A stretch of DNA of 64,000 nt from Salvelinus alpinus (GCF_045679555.1 NC_092092.1:20196469-20260468); one strand, 5' to 3'. Counted from the stretch's first letter, positions 18,961 through 32,051 are shown. The notes: generated by a model not told the origin, from the sequence alone. Numbers and translations are program-made.

Positions 18961-19475
18961 ATCTCCATTTTCTCTCTTCTTCAATCCCCAACCCCCAAAA
19001 AACATGAATATTTTAATGTGAAAACCACTGAAGGAGACTTTCTAAAGCAGACTACAGCTGCTATGCTGTTAGGTGGAGTACAGCTGCTATGCTGTTAGCC
19101 TTAGGGTTAGTGCCTAACGCCACGATCACACCGACAACGTCATTGCATATACGTTTGATGAATACTTTAGATAAATCCAAGGTATGCACCACACAGAACG
19201 CACTGCAACTAACTCTGCAAAGCAATGCAGCAAGGAAAACGCACTCCATTGGAAATGAATGTACTTCTGGTGTACCATAACGAAATTACGCTGTCAGTGT
19301 GATCGAGGTGTAAATGTGATTGCAGATTTGTCAGATAAACTGCACATATATTTATATTCTATTGCATCTGTATTTGCAGTAGGAGAGGAATAGAACATGA
19401 TAGGAATAGAACAGGAGAGGAATAGAACAGGAGAGAAGGGAACCCAAGAGAAAAGACTATCAAATAGCTCCAGCT
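18961..19475. other. No gene seen
   Basis: A short direct duplication, 'acagctgctatgctgttag', occurs at about 19052 and 19080. 'aggaatagaacaggagagga' type GA repeats lie at 19380-19440. Nothing coding is recognised. Confidence 0.45.
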
Positions 19476-19477
19476 CA

Positions 19478-19660
19478 GTGGAGGTTTCTGAGGGGAGACG
19501 GGCTCATAATAATGCCTGGAATGGAGTGAATGGAATGGTATCAAAGACCTGGAAACCATGGAAACCATGTGTTTGATGTATTTGATACCATTCCACTAGT
19601 TCCGCTCCAATCATTACCACAAGCCTGGCCTCCCCTATTAAGGTGCCACCAACCTCCTGT
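19478..19660. repeat. Dispersed MITE-like repeat
   Basis: Reverse-related to 4025-4100: 'ggaatggagtgaatggaatg' and 'tttgataccattccac' form an inverted-repeat-like arrangement. A common teleost repeat. Confidence 0.65.
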
Positions 19661-19852
19661 GCTCCATCTACAGCTACTTCTTGATGGGGAGCAAAATGTT
19701 TCTGTTCTAGTGAAGACTGTTTTGGGGTAGCATGGCTCTGTCACCAGTCAATACCCTGAGGAGAGGAGAGGGGAGGGGGGGTGAGAGAAGAGGGAGATGA
19801 GAGGAGGGGGCAGGGGAGGGTAGGGGAGGAGAAAAGAAGAGAAGAGAAGAGA

Positions 19853-19925
19853 TGAGTGGAGTGGAGTGGAGTGGAGTGGAGTGGAGTGGAGTGGAGTGGA
19901 GTGGAGTGGAGAGGAGAGGAGGAGA
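19853..19925. repeat. (GGAGT)n pentanucleotide repeat
   Basis: About eleven perfect GGAGT units inside a purine-rich stretch (19757-19950). Confidence 0.95.
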
Positions 19926-20005
19926 GGAGAGGAGGAGAGGAAGAGGAGAGGATCCCAGGCTGCTGCTTGAGATGCTATCTCCTGCTGGGCTGCTGCTCAT
20001 TAGGC

Positions 20006-21120
<1,115 letters not shown>

Positions 21121-21124
21121 AGAC

Positions 21125-21385
21125 CGTACAATGGAGCGAGAGAGAGAACGATAGAAAGAGAGATAGAGGGAGAGAGAGAGCGAGACAGAGAGAGAGATTG
21201 AGAGAGAGAAACAGAGAGAAAAAAACTGAGAATGGAGAGAGAATGGAGAGAGAGAGAGAGAAACAGAGATAGAGGATGGACAGAGAGAGAGAGAAACAGA
21301 GAGCAAGAGAAACAGAGAGAGGATGGAGAGAAACAGAAAAAGAGGATGGAGAGAGAGAAACAGAGAGAGAGGATAGAGATAGACT
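21125..21385. repeat. GAGAGA-rich low-complexity tract
   Basis: Imperfect GA repeats with 'gaaacagagagag' motifs and a recurring 'agaggatggagag' about every 25-40 bp. It is similar in base composition to the minisatellite at 22040-22430 but lacks its 'ctatagtaag' core. Confidence 0.85.
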
Positions 21386-21671
21386 GTAAGTAGGTTTCCA
21401 TTGACCCAGGTTAATGTGTAATGGAAACGGCAGCTATAGGAGAAATGTTTTAAACATCGAAAACATTTGTATCTGTTCGACAGGGGGGATGTTTGTTTTG
21501 CCAAACTTTCTTTATTGCAGCAAGTGATGATGGAAACTGTATTTTCCCGAATAAATGATGATTGCCGAATTATTTTTAAGGTATGAAAGGCACGTGATGT
21601 CATCATGTTGGCCTAACTATAAAGCTCCACCCCACATTTCATTCTATATGCCTACTGCTAGCTAAATCTAA

Positions 21672-21897
21672 AGTCCCATTCAAAAGTTTGGACACACCAA
21701 CTCATTCAAGGGTTTTTCTTCATTTTTACTATTTTCTACATTGTAGATTAATAGTGAAGACATCAAAACTATAAAATAACACATTTGGAATCATGTAGTA
21801 ACCAAAAAAGTGTTATACATTTTATATTTGAGATTCTTCAAAGTAGCCAACCTTGCCTTGATAACAGCTTTGCACACTCTTGCACACTCTTCTCCAC
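21672..21897. mobile_element. Tc1-like transposon terminal fragment
   Basis: 'ttcaaaagtttggacacacc', 'ctacattgtagattaatagtg' and 'aatcatgtagtaaccaaaaa' are the outer part of an abundant salmonid Tc1 family. The element stops within about 225 bp, where a SINE fragment begins; no transposase is present. Confidence 0.75.
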
Positions 21898-21901
21898 AAT
21901 T

Positions 21902-21999
21902 TCAGCGACACAGCCCGGGATCAAACCAGGGTCCGTAGTGACGCCTCTAGCACTGCAACCTCTAGGACTGCAGTGCCTTAGACCGCTGGGCCACCACAA
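21902..21999 (-). mobile_element. tRNA-derived SINE head, truncated
   Basis: The reverse complement reads 'tggcccagcggtctaaggca', the tRNA-like A-box region, and later a B-box-like 'gggtttgatcccgg'-type motif. The same SINE head is at 60331-60525 with its 3' tail. Here only the tRNA-related part remains. Confidence 0.75.
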
Positions 22000-22044
22000 A
22001 ACAATAGAAAGAAAGAACGTGAGAAAGAGAGAGTGAGAAACAGA

Positions 22045-22432
22045 GAGAAACAGAGAGACAGATACTATAGTAAGAGAGAAACAGAGAGAGACCGATACTA
22101 TAGTAAGAGAGAAACAGAGAGAGACAGATACTATAGTAAGAGAGAAACACAGAGAGACAGATAATATAGTAAGAGAGAAACAGAGAGACAGATACTATAG
22201 TAAGAGAGAAACACAGAGAGACAGATAATATAGTAAGAGAGAAACACAGAGAGACAGATACTATAGTAAGAGAGAAACATAGAGAGAGACAGATACTATA
22301 GTAAGAGAGAAACAGAGAGAGACAGATAATATAGTAAGAGAGAAACAAAGAGAGACAGATACTATAGTAAGAGAGGAACATAGAGAGAGACAGACACTAT
22401 AGTAAGAGAGAAACAGAGAGAGAGAGCGACAG
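22045..22432. repeat. Minisatellite, left part of split array
   Basis: Units of about 34 bp built on 'agatactatagtaagagaga' plus 'aacagagagagac'. About 11 units. Variants: ctatagtaag or atatagtaag, and aacagag or aacacag. The array continues after the LINE at 28700-31095. Confidence 0.93.
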
Positions 22433-22819
22433 CATACAAAAATATAGATTTAGAGGTAGATAAACTTGGATTTTTTGTCAGAGACATATTCAGGATGTAC
22501 CACCTACAACATAACCTTCACTCCAAATCAAAACTCAAAACCTACAACCTGATTTTGGATGGAATTACAGAATCACCTGGAAGGCTTACAACTACCAAAG
22601 ATTATTACTCCAAAGCTATACAGCATATGCTCTGGAAAACAACAGAAACCTGAAAACACCATCCATCCTGGAACTGAGTGAGTCATGTTTAGTCTGAAGC
22701 TATATTTTATTTCCAAAAGCCAAGAAGAAAAATACTTTACATTATTTTATAAGGACTGTATGCTAAATTAAGGCTACCAAGCTTGATACAACTTCAATTA
22801 GCACTGACGTGTCAAGTGA

Positions 22820-24470
22820 GAGGTGTCAAAGCCCTTTAGCCCAACAATGACAGGAGAGTCGCACAGTCTAGTCCAACCAAATGGAGAGGCCGTAGAAGCT
22901 GCCTCCCACTGTTCAGAGGTAATTAAAATACAGTACCCTGTGTATGTAAAGAATGATAAGACACGAAAAGAGCACAAAATGAAGCTCCTTATGGAAAAAG
23001 AGACACTTTTTGCTGACTATTATAAAAATGGGAACATCAGCAACCTCATTTTCCACACAAACCATCCCCTGGCATGGCACAGTGCTACATTAGCACACTA
23101 CCCCTCTGTGAAGAGGGGTGGAAACTCAGGATATTAGACAATGAGGACTCTGAGTCACCTAATATAAATCTCTATAAGTCTGGAACAGTATTGGTACAGG
23201 GCAACCCCAAACAGTTTCAGCTGAACTTTCACCTAATCATAGAATTAGACCAGCAGGAGAAGCTCTCCCTTGAGAAAGATACCCCCACCCCGAGCGGGTC
23301 AGACCAGACCTCTTCATTATATAACTCCACAGATGAGCAACCCCAAGCGGAAAGTCAACCTCCCTTCACAGAGTACTACCCCCTCATTGAAATGAAGGAT
23401 ACATTTACCCAGCTGGAGGTAATGCAGGTGGAGCTGGAACAGCAGGTGATTACACTCCAGTCAGCACGGACCCAGACAACAGTCCAGCACAACAACACCC
23501 CCTTAACCAGACCCGGAGAGCTGGAGATGGAGAGAGACATATCTCCACTCTGGACTGTGGTGAGACAACTTCAACAGGAGAAAAAGCAGGAGCAGGAAAA
23601 GAACAGAGCACTAGAAGAGAGGATCAGACTACTGGAGGAGAGGGTAAGGGGGATGGCATGTGAGAGAGAACAACCTACTAGAGAGGTGGCCACCCCCGCA
23701 GAGAAGCCAGCAGAACAGCCCACCTCAGCTCCCGACAAAAGTCTCGACACCACAGCAGAACAGTCCACCCCAGACCCTGACCATAGCGTCGACATCACAG
23801 CGGGACAGACAAATGAAGAACCCCAAGCCCAGGGGATCCCACCCCCTCTGAGCACCTCCCTTGTCAGCCACCCTGGTAGCCCTCCTGACAACCCCCCCAC
23901 ACCCACTGAGGACATACACAAGACAGATTGTACTCCTTATGGACTCAAATGGGAAATATATACAAGAAACACAGTGTGTCTAAACTCTGATGTCCAAACA
24001 CCCAGACCTTCTGTCTGAGGACCAACTAGGGTCACCTAGCCACATAATAATACACACAGGCACAAATGACCCGAGAGCACAGCAGGAAAGGGTGGCCACA
24101 GCACTCAAGGGAGTGATTAAAAAAGGTTATTCTACTTTCTCCAATGCACAAGTGGTTTTATCCACCCTGCTACCATGAAAAGATTTCCACCCTGCTACCA
24201 TTCAGCGGGTAAACGCAAGTATTTCCTGTGACTGTGCCTCAAACCCAAATGTTTACCTGGCCCACCACTCCACCCTGGACTTGAACAGCCTTTATGACCA
24301 GGTCCACCTATACATGGCAGCAGTGCCCATCTTCGCCCGGACCCTAAAGGACATCGCTCTCAAACTCGGCCCAAACACTTCACACAGGAGCAACAGATCA
24401 ACGGACACCCCGCCCAGACCAGCGAGACACTATCCCAGACCTGCGGGACCCCCCAGGACCTACACCTAGA
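22820..24470 (+). pseudogene. LINE ORF1: coiled coil plus SGNH-esterase-like domain (broken)
   Basis: The first part (22823-23137) includes IQYPVYVKNDKTRKEHKMKL and LIFHTNHPLAWH. A frameshift near 23130 moves to the next frame (to 24018), which holds an acidic/proline-rich segment and a strong coiled coil (QLQQEKKQEQEKNRALEERI followed by RLLEERVRG, about 23560-23655). Another frameshift near 23930 leads to LLMDSNGKY-like coding (block I of SGNH hydrolases) and then IIIHTGTND (about 24045-24071, block III). The tail (24281-24469) has LYDQVHLYMAAVPIFARTLK, consistent with the end of the esterase fold, then a proline/arginine-rich end. ORF1 of several fish CR1/L2 LINEs carries such an esterase. 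No intact protein is possible here. Confidence 0.7.
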
Positions 24471-25285
24471 GGATCCACGCTGAGAGGACCTACATCCAGA
24501 CCACAACATCACCAGCCACATCCACACCTCTACCCCAACCAATCAACACCCCCCCAAGTCAACCACGCCCACACCCCATTTAGGCCCCCTCAGATCAGAC
24601 CTATGCCCCTCCTGCCCACCCCATGCACCCCACCCCCGCAAAGAGGGCCTCAACATGGCAGTCACACATACGCCCAGGCCATGAGCAGGCAAACAGGCCC
24701 AACCCCCACTCTTACACTAGCCCAAGCCAATGGCATGTACCAGATGCTCAGCAGGCCCTGCTCACACGTACTGGACTGAGGCCAAACCACACGACCAACA
24801 TTGGACCCTTTATGGAACACAAAGCCTTCACTATCTCATCCTGGAATACCCAAGGCCTAAGGTCATCTGCCTTTGGCCTAAACAGCAGGAACCTGGACTT
24901 CATCAAAGAAATCAGAAGTACAGACATTGTCATCCTACAAGCAACATGGTATAGAGGAGACGGACCCATTGGTTGTCCTCTAGGTTACAGAGAGCTGGTA
25001 GTCCCATCCACCAAACTACCAGGTGTGAAACAGGGAAGGGACTCAGGGGTATGCTAATTTGGCATAGAGCAGACCTAACTCACTCCATTAAATTAATCAA
25101 AACAGGAACATTTTACATTTGGCTAGAAATTCAAAAGGGAATGATCTTAACAGAGAAACATTTTCTGCTACATATCCCCCCACTAGAATCCCCATACTTT
25201 AATGAAGACAGCTTCTCCATTCTGGAGGGGGAAATCAATCAATTCCAGGCCCAAGGACATGTACTAGTCTGTGGCGACCTAAATG

Positions 25286-25363
25286 CCAGAACCGGACAAG
25301 AACATGATACCCTCAGCACACAGACTAGTGTGCTGAGGGTATCATGTTCTTGTCCGGTTCTGG
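25286..25363. repeat. 36-bp perfect inverted repeat (hairpin) in LINE endonuclease
   Basis: Left arm 25286-25321, loop AGACTA 25322-25327, right arm 25328-25363, fully complementary. The left arm is normal ORF2 sequence (ARTGQEHDTLST); the right arm is its inverted copy and breaks the reading frame. Confidence 0.97.
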
Positions 25364-27780
25364 GACAAACACCTGCCTGGAGGGGCCAGCATTCCCTCCC
25401 CCATTTGCCCCCCTAGACACAACTATGAGAACATAACCAACAAAAACAGGTCACAACTCCTGCAGCTCTGTCGCACGCTGGGTATGTACATAGTCAATGG
25501 TAGGCTTCGAGGGGACTCCTATGGTAGGTACACCTATAACTCATCTTTTGGGAGTAGTACTGGAGACTACTTTATCACTGACCTCAACCCAGAGTCTCTC
25601 AGAGCATTCACAGTCAGCCCACTGACACCCCTATCAGATCACAGCAAAATCACAGTCTACTTGAACAGCGCAATACTCAATCATGTCGCATCAAAGCCAA
25701 CGGAACTGAGAAATATTAAGAAATGCTATGGATGGAAGGAATGTAGTGTGGAAACCTACAAAAAAACAATTAGGCAACAACAAATTCAATCCCTTTTAGA
25801 CAACTTCCTGAACAAAATGTTCCACTGTAATAGTGAAGGTGTAAACTTGTCAGTAGAAAATCTTAACAGTATATTTGACCTCTCAGCTTCCCTATCAAAT
25901 CTAAAAATGTCAAACAGAAAACCGAAGAAAATGAACAACAATGACAAATGGTTTGATGAAGAATGTAAAAACCTAAGTAAGAAATTGAGAAACCTTTCCA
26001 ACCAAAAACATAGAGACTCAGAATACCTGAGCCTACGCCTTCACTATGGTGAATCACTAAAACAATACAGAAATACACTACGGGAAAAGAAGGAACAGCA
26101 CATCAGAAATCAGCTCAATGTGATTGAAGAATCCATAGACTCTACCCACTTATGGGAAAATTGGAAAACATTAAAAAACAACAAAGAATTTTTTAATTAT
26201 CTAATTATCTATCCAATATTTTTGGCTCTATAACAAAGAACAAACAGCAAAAACATATACATGATCAAATAGAAATCTTAGAATCAACTATTAAAGACTA
26301 CCAGAACCCACTGGATTCTCCAATTACCTTGAATGAACTACAGGACAAAATGTACGACCCAAAAAGATGGTATCCTCAATGAAATGACAAAATACACAGA
26401 CAACAAATTCCAATTGGCTATATTAAAACTCTTTAACATCATCCTCAGCTCTGACATCTTCCCCAATATTTGGAACCAAGGACTGGTCACCCCAATCCAT
26501 TAAGTGGAGACAAATTTGACCCCAATAACTGCCATGGGATATGCATCAACAGCAACCTTGGGAAAATCCTCTGAATTATCATTAACAGCAGACTCGTACA
26601 TTTCCTCAGCGAAAACAATGTACTGAGCAAATGTCAAATTGGCTTTTTACAAAATGATCGTATGACAGACCACGTATTCACCCTGCACACCCAAATTGAC
26701 AAACAAACAAAACAAAGGCAAAGTCTTCTCATGCTTTATTGATTTAACAAAAGCCTTGGACTCAATTTGGCATGAGGGTCTGCTATACAAATTGATGGAA
26801 AGTGGTGTTGTTGCTGATGATCTGGTGCTTCTGTCACCAACCAAGGAGGGCCTACAGCAGCACCTAGATCTTCTGCACAGATTCTGCCAGACCTGGGCCC
26901 TGACAGTAAATCTCAGTAAGACCAAAATAATGGTGTTTCAAAAAAGGCCCAGTCACCAGGACAACAAATACAAAATCCATCTAGAAACCGTTGCCCTAGA
27001 GCACACAAAAAAACAATACATACCTTAGCCTAAACATCAGCACCACAGGTAACTTCCATAAAGCTGTGAACAGTCTGAGAGACAAGGCAAGAAGGGAATT
27101 CTATGCCATCAAAAGGAACATCAAATGTGACATACCAATTAGGATCAGTTATAGAACCTATTGCCCTTTATGGTTTTGAGGTCTGGGGTAAAACCAAGAA
27201 TTCACAAAATAACACCAAATTGAGAGTCTGCATGCAGAATTCTGCAAAAATATCCTCCGTGTACAACGTAAAACAACAAATAATGCATGCAGAGCAGAAT
27301 TAGGCCGATACCCACTAATTATCAAAATCCAGAAAAAATACGTTAAATTCTTCAACCACCTAAAAGGAAGCGATTCCCAAACCTTCCATAACAAAGCCAT
27401 CACCTACAGAGAGATGAACCTGGAGAAGAGTCTCCTAAGCAAGCTGGTCCTGGGGCTCTGTTCACAAACACAAACAGACCCCACAGAGTCCCAGGACAGC
27501 AACACAATTAGACCTAACCAAATCATGAGAAAACAAAAAGATAATTACTTGACACATTGGAAAGAATTAACAAAAAAACAGAGCAAACTAGAATGCCATT
27601 TGGCCCTAAACAGAGAGTACACAGTGGCAGAATACCTGACCACTGTGACTAACCAAAACTTAAGGAAAGCTTTGACTATGTATAGACTGTGAGCATAGCC
27701 TTGCTATTGAGAAAGGCCGCCGTAGGAAGACCTGGCTCTCAAGAGAAGACAGGCTATGTGCACACTGCCCACAAAATGAG

Positions 27781-28227
27781 TGTCAGATCGTGTGTGCAAC
27801 TGGTCAACTAGAGTCAGCTGCAGGAGAGCAGAGATGAGTGAACAGGCACTCTTTAATTGGCAGAAGCACAAGTCGGACGCAACAGCGTCACAACACTCCA
27901 GCCAAAGGCAAAAGTGAAATAGCGCACTGGTCACTATAAAATAAAGAACAACAATACAATACCACGGGTTGAACCAATACCCGGAAAAACCCAGCCTGAC
28001 GTGTCACACAAAACATGTAACGACCAATACCACATACAGACATGGGGGGGAACAGAGGATAATATACACGTAGATTGATGAGGGAATGTAAAGCAGGTGT
28101 GCGGGAAAACAAGACAAAACAAATGGAAAATGAAAGGTGGAGCGGCGATGGCTAGAAGACCGGTGACGTCGACCGCCGAGCGCCGCCCGAACAAGGAGAG
28201 GAACCGACTTCGGCGGAAGTCGTGACA
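27781..28227 (-). mobile_element. Solo LTR of a gypsy-like retrotransposon
   Basis: It begins TGTCA and ends TGACA (plus strand), is 447 bp, and is flanked by the perfect 5-bp target duplication ATGAG (27776-27780, 28228-28232). Orientation is inferred as minus from the promoter-like and TTTAATT(polyA-like) arrangement: 'ctctttaattggcagaag' on the plus strand reads AATTAAAGAG in sense. No internal region remains, so LTR-LTR recombination removed it. Minus ORFs here are LTR translations. Confidence 0.92.
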
Positions 28228-28699
28228 ATGAGGTGGAAACTGAGCTGCACTTCCTAACCTCCTGCCAAATGTATGACCATATTAGAGACACATATTTCCC
28301 TCAGATTACACAGATCCACAAATTCGAAAACAAACCCGATTTTGATAAACTCCCATATCTAATGGGTGAAATACCACAGTGTGCAATCACTGCAGCAAGA
28401 TTTGTGACCTGTTGCCACAAGAAAAGGGCAACCAGTGAAGAACAAACACCATTGTAAATACAACCCATATTTATGTTTATTTATTTTCCCTTTTGTAGTT
28501 TAACCATTTGCACATCGTTACAACACTGTATATATACATAATATGACACTTGTAATGTCTTCATTCTTTTGGAACTTCTGTGAGTGTAATGTTTACTGTT
28601 CATTTTTATTGTTTATTTCACTTTTGTATATTGTCTACTTCACTTGTTTTGGCAATGTTAACATAAGTTTCCCATGCCAATAAAGCCCCTCAAATTAAA

Positions 28700-31095
28700 T
28701 TGAGAGAGAGAGATAGATACCATAGTAAGAGAGAAACAGAGAGAGACAGATACTATAGTAAGAGAGAAACAGAGAGAGACAGATAATATAGTAAGAGAGA
28801 AACAGAGATACAGATACTATAGTAAGAGGGAAACAGAGAGACAGATAATATAGTAAGAGAGAAACAGAGAGAGACAGATACTATAGTAAGAGAGAAACAC
28901 AGAGAGACAGATAATATAGTAAGAGAGAAACAGAGAGAGACAGATACTATAGTAAGAGAGAAACAGAGAGAGACAGATACTATAGTAAGAGAGAAACACA
29001 GAGAGACAGATACTATAGTAAGAGAGAAACACAGAGAGACAGATAATATAGTAAGAGAGAAACACAGAGAGACAGATAATATAGTAAGAGAGAAACAGAG
29101 AGAGACAGATACTATAGTAAGAGAGAAACAGAGAGAGACAGATACTATAGTAAGAGAGAAACACAGAGAGACAGATAATATAGTAAGAGAGAAACAGAGA
29201 GAGACAGATACTATAGTAAGAGAGAAACAGAGAGAGACAGATACTATAGTAAGAGAGAAACAGAGAGAGACAGATACTATAGTAAGAGAGAAACAGAGAG
29301 ACAGATAATATAGTAAGAGAGAAACAGAGAGACAGATACTATAGTAAGAGAGAAACAGAGAGACAGATACTATAGTAAGATAGAAACAGAGAGAGACAGA
29401 TACTATAGTAAGAGAGAAACAGAGAGACAGATACTATAGTAAGAGAGAAACACAGAGAGAGAGACAGATACTATAGTAAGAGAGAAACAGAGAGACAGAA
29501 AATATAGTAAGAGAGAAACAGAGAGACAGATACTGTAACGAGCACGCTGAGATTCGGGAAGCAAGTTCAGGGAGTGAGTGTTTTAATAAATAAACACAAC
29601 ATAATACAAAATAAGAAATACGAACAACACACAGACATGACACAGGAACAGAAACAATAACGCCTGGGGAAGAAACCAAAGGGAGTGACATATATAGGGA
29701 AGGTAATCAGGGAAGTGATGGAGTCCAGGTGAGTCTGACGACGCGCAGGTGCACATAACGATGGTGACAGGTGTGCGCCAAACCGAGCAGGCTGGTGATC
29801 TAGAGGCCAGAGAGGGAGCACACGACAGATACTATAGTAAGAGAGAAACAGAGAGAGAGACAGATACTATAGTAAGAGAGAAACAGAGAGAGAGACAGAT
29901 ACTATAGTAAGAAAGAAACAGAGAGAGACAGATACTATAGTAAGAGAGAAACAGAGAGAGAGACAGATACTATAGTAAGAGAGAAACACAGAGAGACAGA
30001 TACTATAGTAAGAGAGAAACAGAGAGAGAGACAGATACTATAGTAAGAGAGAAACAGAGAGAGACAGATACTATAGTAAGAGAGAAACAGAGAGAGAGAC
30101 AGATACTATAGTAAGAGAGAAACAGAGAGAGACAGATACTATAGTAAGAGAGAAACAGAGAGAGAGACAGATACTATAGTAAGAGAGAAACACAGAGAGA
30201 CAGATACTATAGTAAGAGAGAAACAGAGAGAGATAGATACTATAGTAAGAGAGAAACAGAGAGAGAGACAGATACTATAGTAAGAGAGAAACAGAGAGAG
30301 AGACAGATACTATAGTAAGAGAGAAACAGAGAGAGATAGATACTATAGTAAGAGAGAAACAGAGAGAGACAGATACTATAGTAAGAGAGAAACACAGAGA
30401 GACAGATACTATAGTAAGAGAGAAACAGAGAGAGAGACAGATACTATAGTAAGAGAGAAACAGAGAGAGACAGATACTATAGTAAGAGAGAAACAGAGAG
30501 AGAGACAGATACTATAGTAAGAGAGAAACAGAGAGAGATAGATACTATAGTAAGAGAGAAACAGAGAGAGAGACAGATACTATAGTAAGAGAGAAACAGA
30601 GAGAGATAGATACTATAGTAAGAGAGAAACAGAGAGAGACAGATACTATAGTAAGAGAGAAACACAGAGAGACAGATACTATAGTAAGAGAGAAACACAG
30701 AGAGACAGATAATATAGTAAGAGATAAACAGAGAGAGACAGATACTATAGTAAGAGAGAAACAGAGAGAGAGACAGATACTATAGTAAGAGAGAAACAGA
30801 GAGAGACAGATACTATAGTAAGAGAGAAACAGAGAGACAGATACTATAGTAAGAGAGAAACACAGAGAGACAGATACTATAGTAAGAGAGAAACAGAGAG
30901 AGACAGATACTATAGTAAGAGAGAAACAGAGAGAGACAGATACTATAGTAAGAGAGAAACAGAGAGACAGATAATATAGTAAGAGAGAAACACAGAGAGA
31001 CAGATACTATAGTAAGAGAGAAACACAGAGAGACAGATACTATAGTAAGAGAGAAACAGAGAGAGACAGATAATATAGTAAGAGAGAAACAGAGT
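28700..31095. repeat. Minisatellite, main array of about 34-bp units
   Basis: About 2.1 kb of repeats without the inserted LTR, roughly 60 units of the 'cagatactatagtaagaga' + 'gaaacagagagaga' type. Two sub-variants alternate: 'gataatatagtaag' units are frequent in 28700-29520 and rare in 29830-30700. The unit contains the palindrome-like 'actatagt'. Long minus-strand ORFs (SLFLSYYSICLSL) are translations of the repeat. Confidence 0.95.
29534..29827 (-). mobile_element. Solo LTR inside the minisatellite
   Basis: 294 bp, TGTAAC at the left and ACGACA at the right, flanked by a perfect 5-bp direct repeat GATAC (29529-29533, 29828-29832) taken from the minisatellite unit. The sense strand is probably minus: a TTTATTTATTAAAACAC region and a TATATATG box occur in that orientation. 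It differs from the solo LTR at 27781-28227. Confidence 0.88.
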
Positions 31096-31793
31096 TCGTC
31101 AGAATGAATGTTATATTTTTTGTCTTTAATGTGTTTTGCGTTTTTAATTACATAAATATAAAAAGTACAATCATTGGTATAAATGTGCAACTTGCAACCA
31201 GAATTAATTTGCATACATTAAATCAATGGCACACCACGATGCAGGAAACATGGGACATAAGGAGGGACATGGACCAAGGTGTGGAATGGTGATGATTTTG
31301 GTGCATTGTAAAAAATGAGGACTTAGTAAATATTACCACCAAAAATCGATGATTTTCACATAAAAATGCAGGTTTCTGGTTTCACTTCAATATTTGAAAA
31401 GCTTACTAAATTGTTATGTGTTCAAAAAGCAGGACATTTGAATATGAAAATGTAATTTAATATACTGCAAAACCTAAACAATTATTTTTGAGTAAAAACA
31501 ACAACAAGTGAAATTGTATTTAAATTACTCAATTTTCATACAATTTTCTATCAACTTAAGAATTTTAACAACTTGCCATGTGGTTTAGAGGATTGTGGGT
31601 AATTTTGTGACTTCCTGATACTTTTACACAATGTTATAAGAAAGAACAGTGTATTTCTATAGCAGTATTAAGCAGTTTGTTGTTATGAGGTGTAATGGAT
31701 AATGATGAACGGATATCAAAACCGTTGGACAAATTGAAGTTCAAAGATGAGAATATTACCCCCATCGACAAGGTCACGTGCACAACCCCTCCC
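31096..31793. other. AT-rich DNA, nothing recognised
   Basis: No gene or repeat could be supported. Confidence 0.4.
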
Positions 31794-32051
31794 CACTGGG
31801 CAAACACCGGTTGAATCAATGCTGTTTCCATGTCATTACAACTCAAAAATTCTATGTGATGATGTTGAATTAACGCAAAAAAACTGATTGGATTTGAGGA
31901 AAGTCATCAATGTAAGGGAATTTCATATTTTCTCACCCAACTTTTAACTTGAATCTAATGGCGTTGTGATTTATTTTTGTTGAATTCAAGTTAGTTGACA
32001 ACTCAACGTAAATCAAAACTAGACGTTGAACTGACATCTGTGCCCAGTGGG
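31794..32051. mobile_element. MITE with CCCACTGGGC terminal inverted repeats
   Basis: 'cccactgggcaaacaccggttg' at the left pairs with 'tgtgcccagtgggt' at the right; about 258 bp. Same termini as the interrupted MITE at 6958-7371. No ORF. Confidence 0.75.

Larger units (their letters stand above)
24812..28455 (+). pseudogene. LINE ORF2: endonuclease-reverse transcriptase (broken)
   Basis: It starts MEHKAFTISSWNTQGL, with the endonuclease catalytic N in SSWNTQG. Next come IVILQATW (the catalytic E replaced by A or shifted), VCGDLNARTG (D and N, about 25270-25299) and, after a break, PLSDHSKI (about 25628, the catalytic D-H pair). RT pieces: IGFLQNDRMTDHVFTL (about 26640), FIDLTKALDSIWHEGL (palm A, about 26735) and then directly VADDLVLLSP (palm C, about 26809), so roughly 70-100 residues of the palm are deleted. 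The C-terminus (28208-28455) has a LHFLTSCQMYDHIRDTYFPQ motif and a final HKK. Numerous frameshifts occur. The solo LTR splits the C-terminus at 27781-28227. Confidence 0.85.
22435..28690 (+). mobile_element. Long LINE (two ORFs, esterase-like ORF1), inactive
   Basis: A near-full-length non-LTR retrotransposon, flanked on both sides by the same minisatellite, so it inserted into that array. ORF1 is at about 22820-24470 and ORF2 at 24812-28455. It contains a 447-bp solo LTR (27781-28227). Frameshifts, a hairpin insertion and an RT deletion inactivate it. The 3' end is near 28690 after 'cccatgccaataaagcccct'. The clade is not assigned with confidence; the esterase-like ORF1 favours the CR1/L2 group. 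Confidence 0.88.

Noticed and set aside
28700..31095. Regular direct repeats resembling a CRISPR array
   Set aside because: There are no unique spacers; the whole unit repeats. The context is a vertebrate genome. It is a minisatellite.
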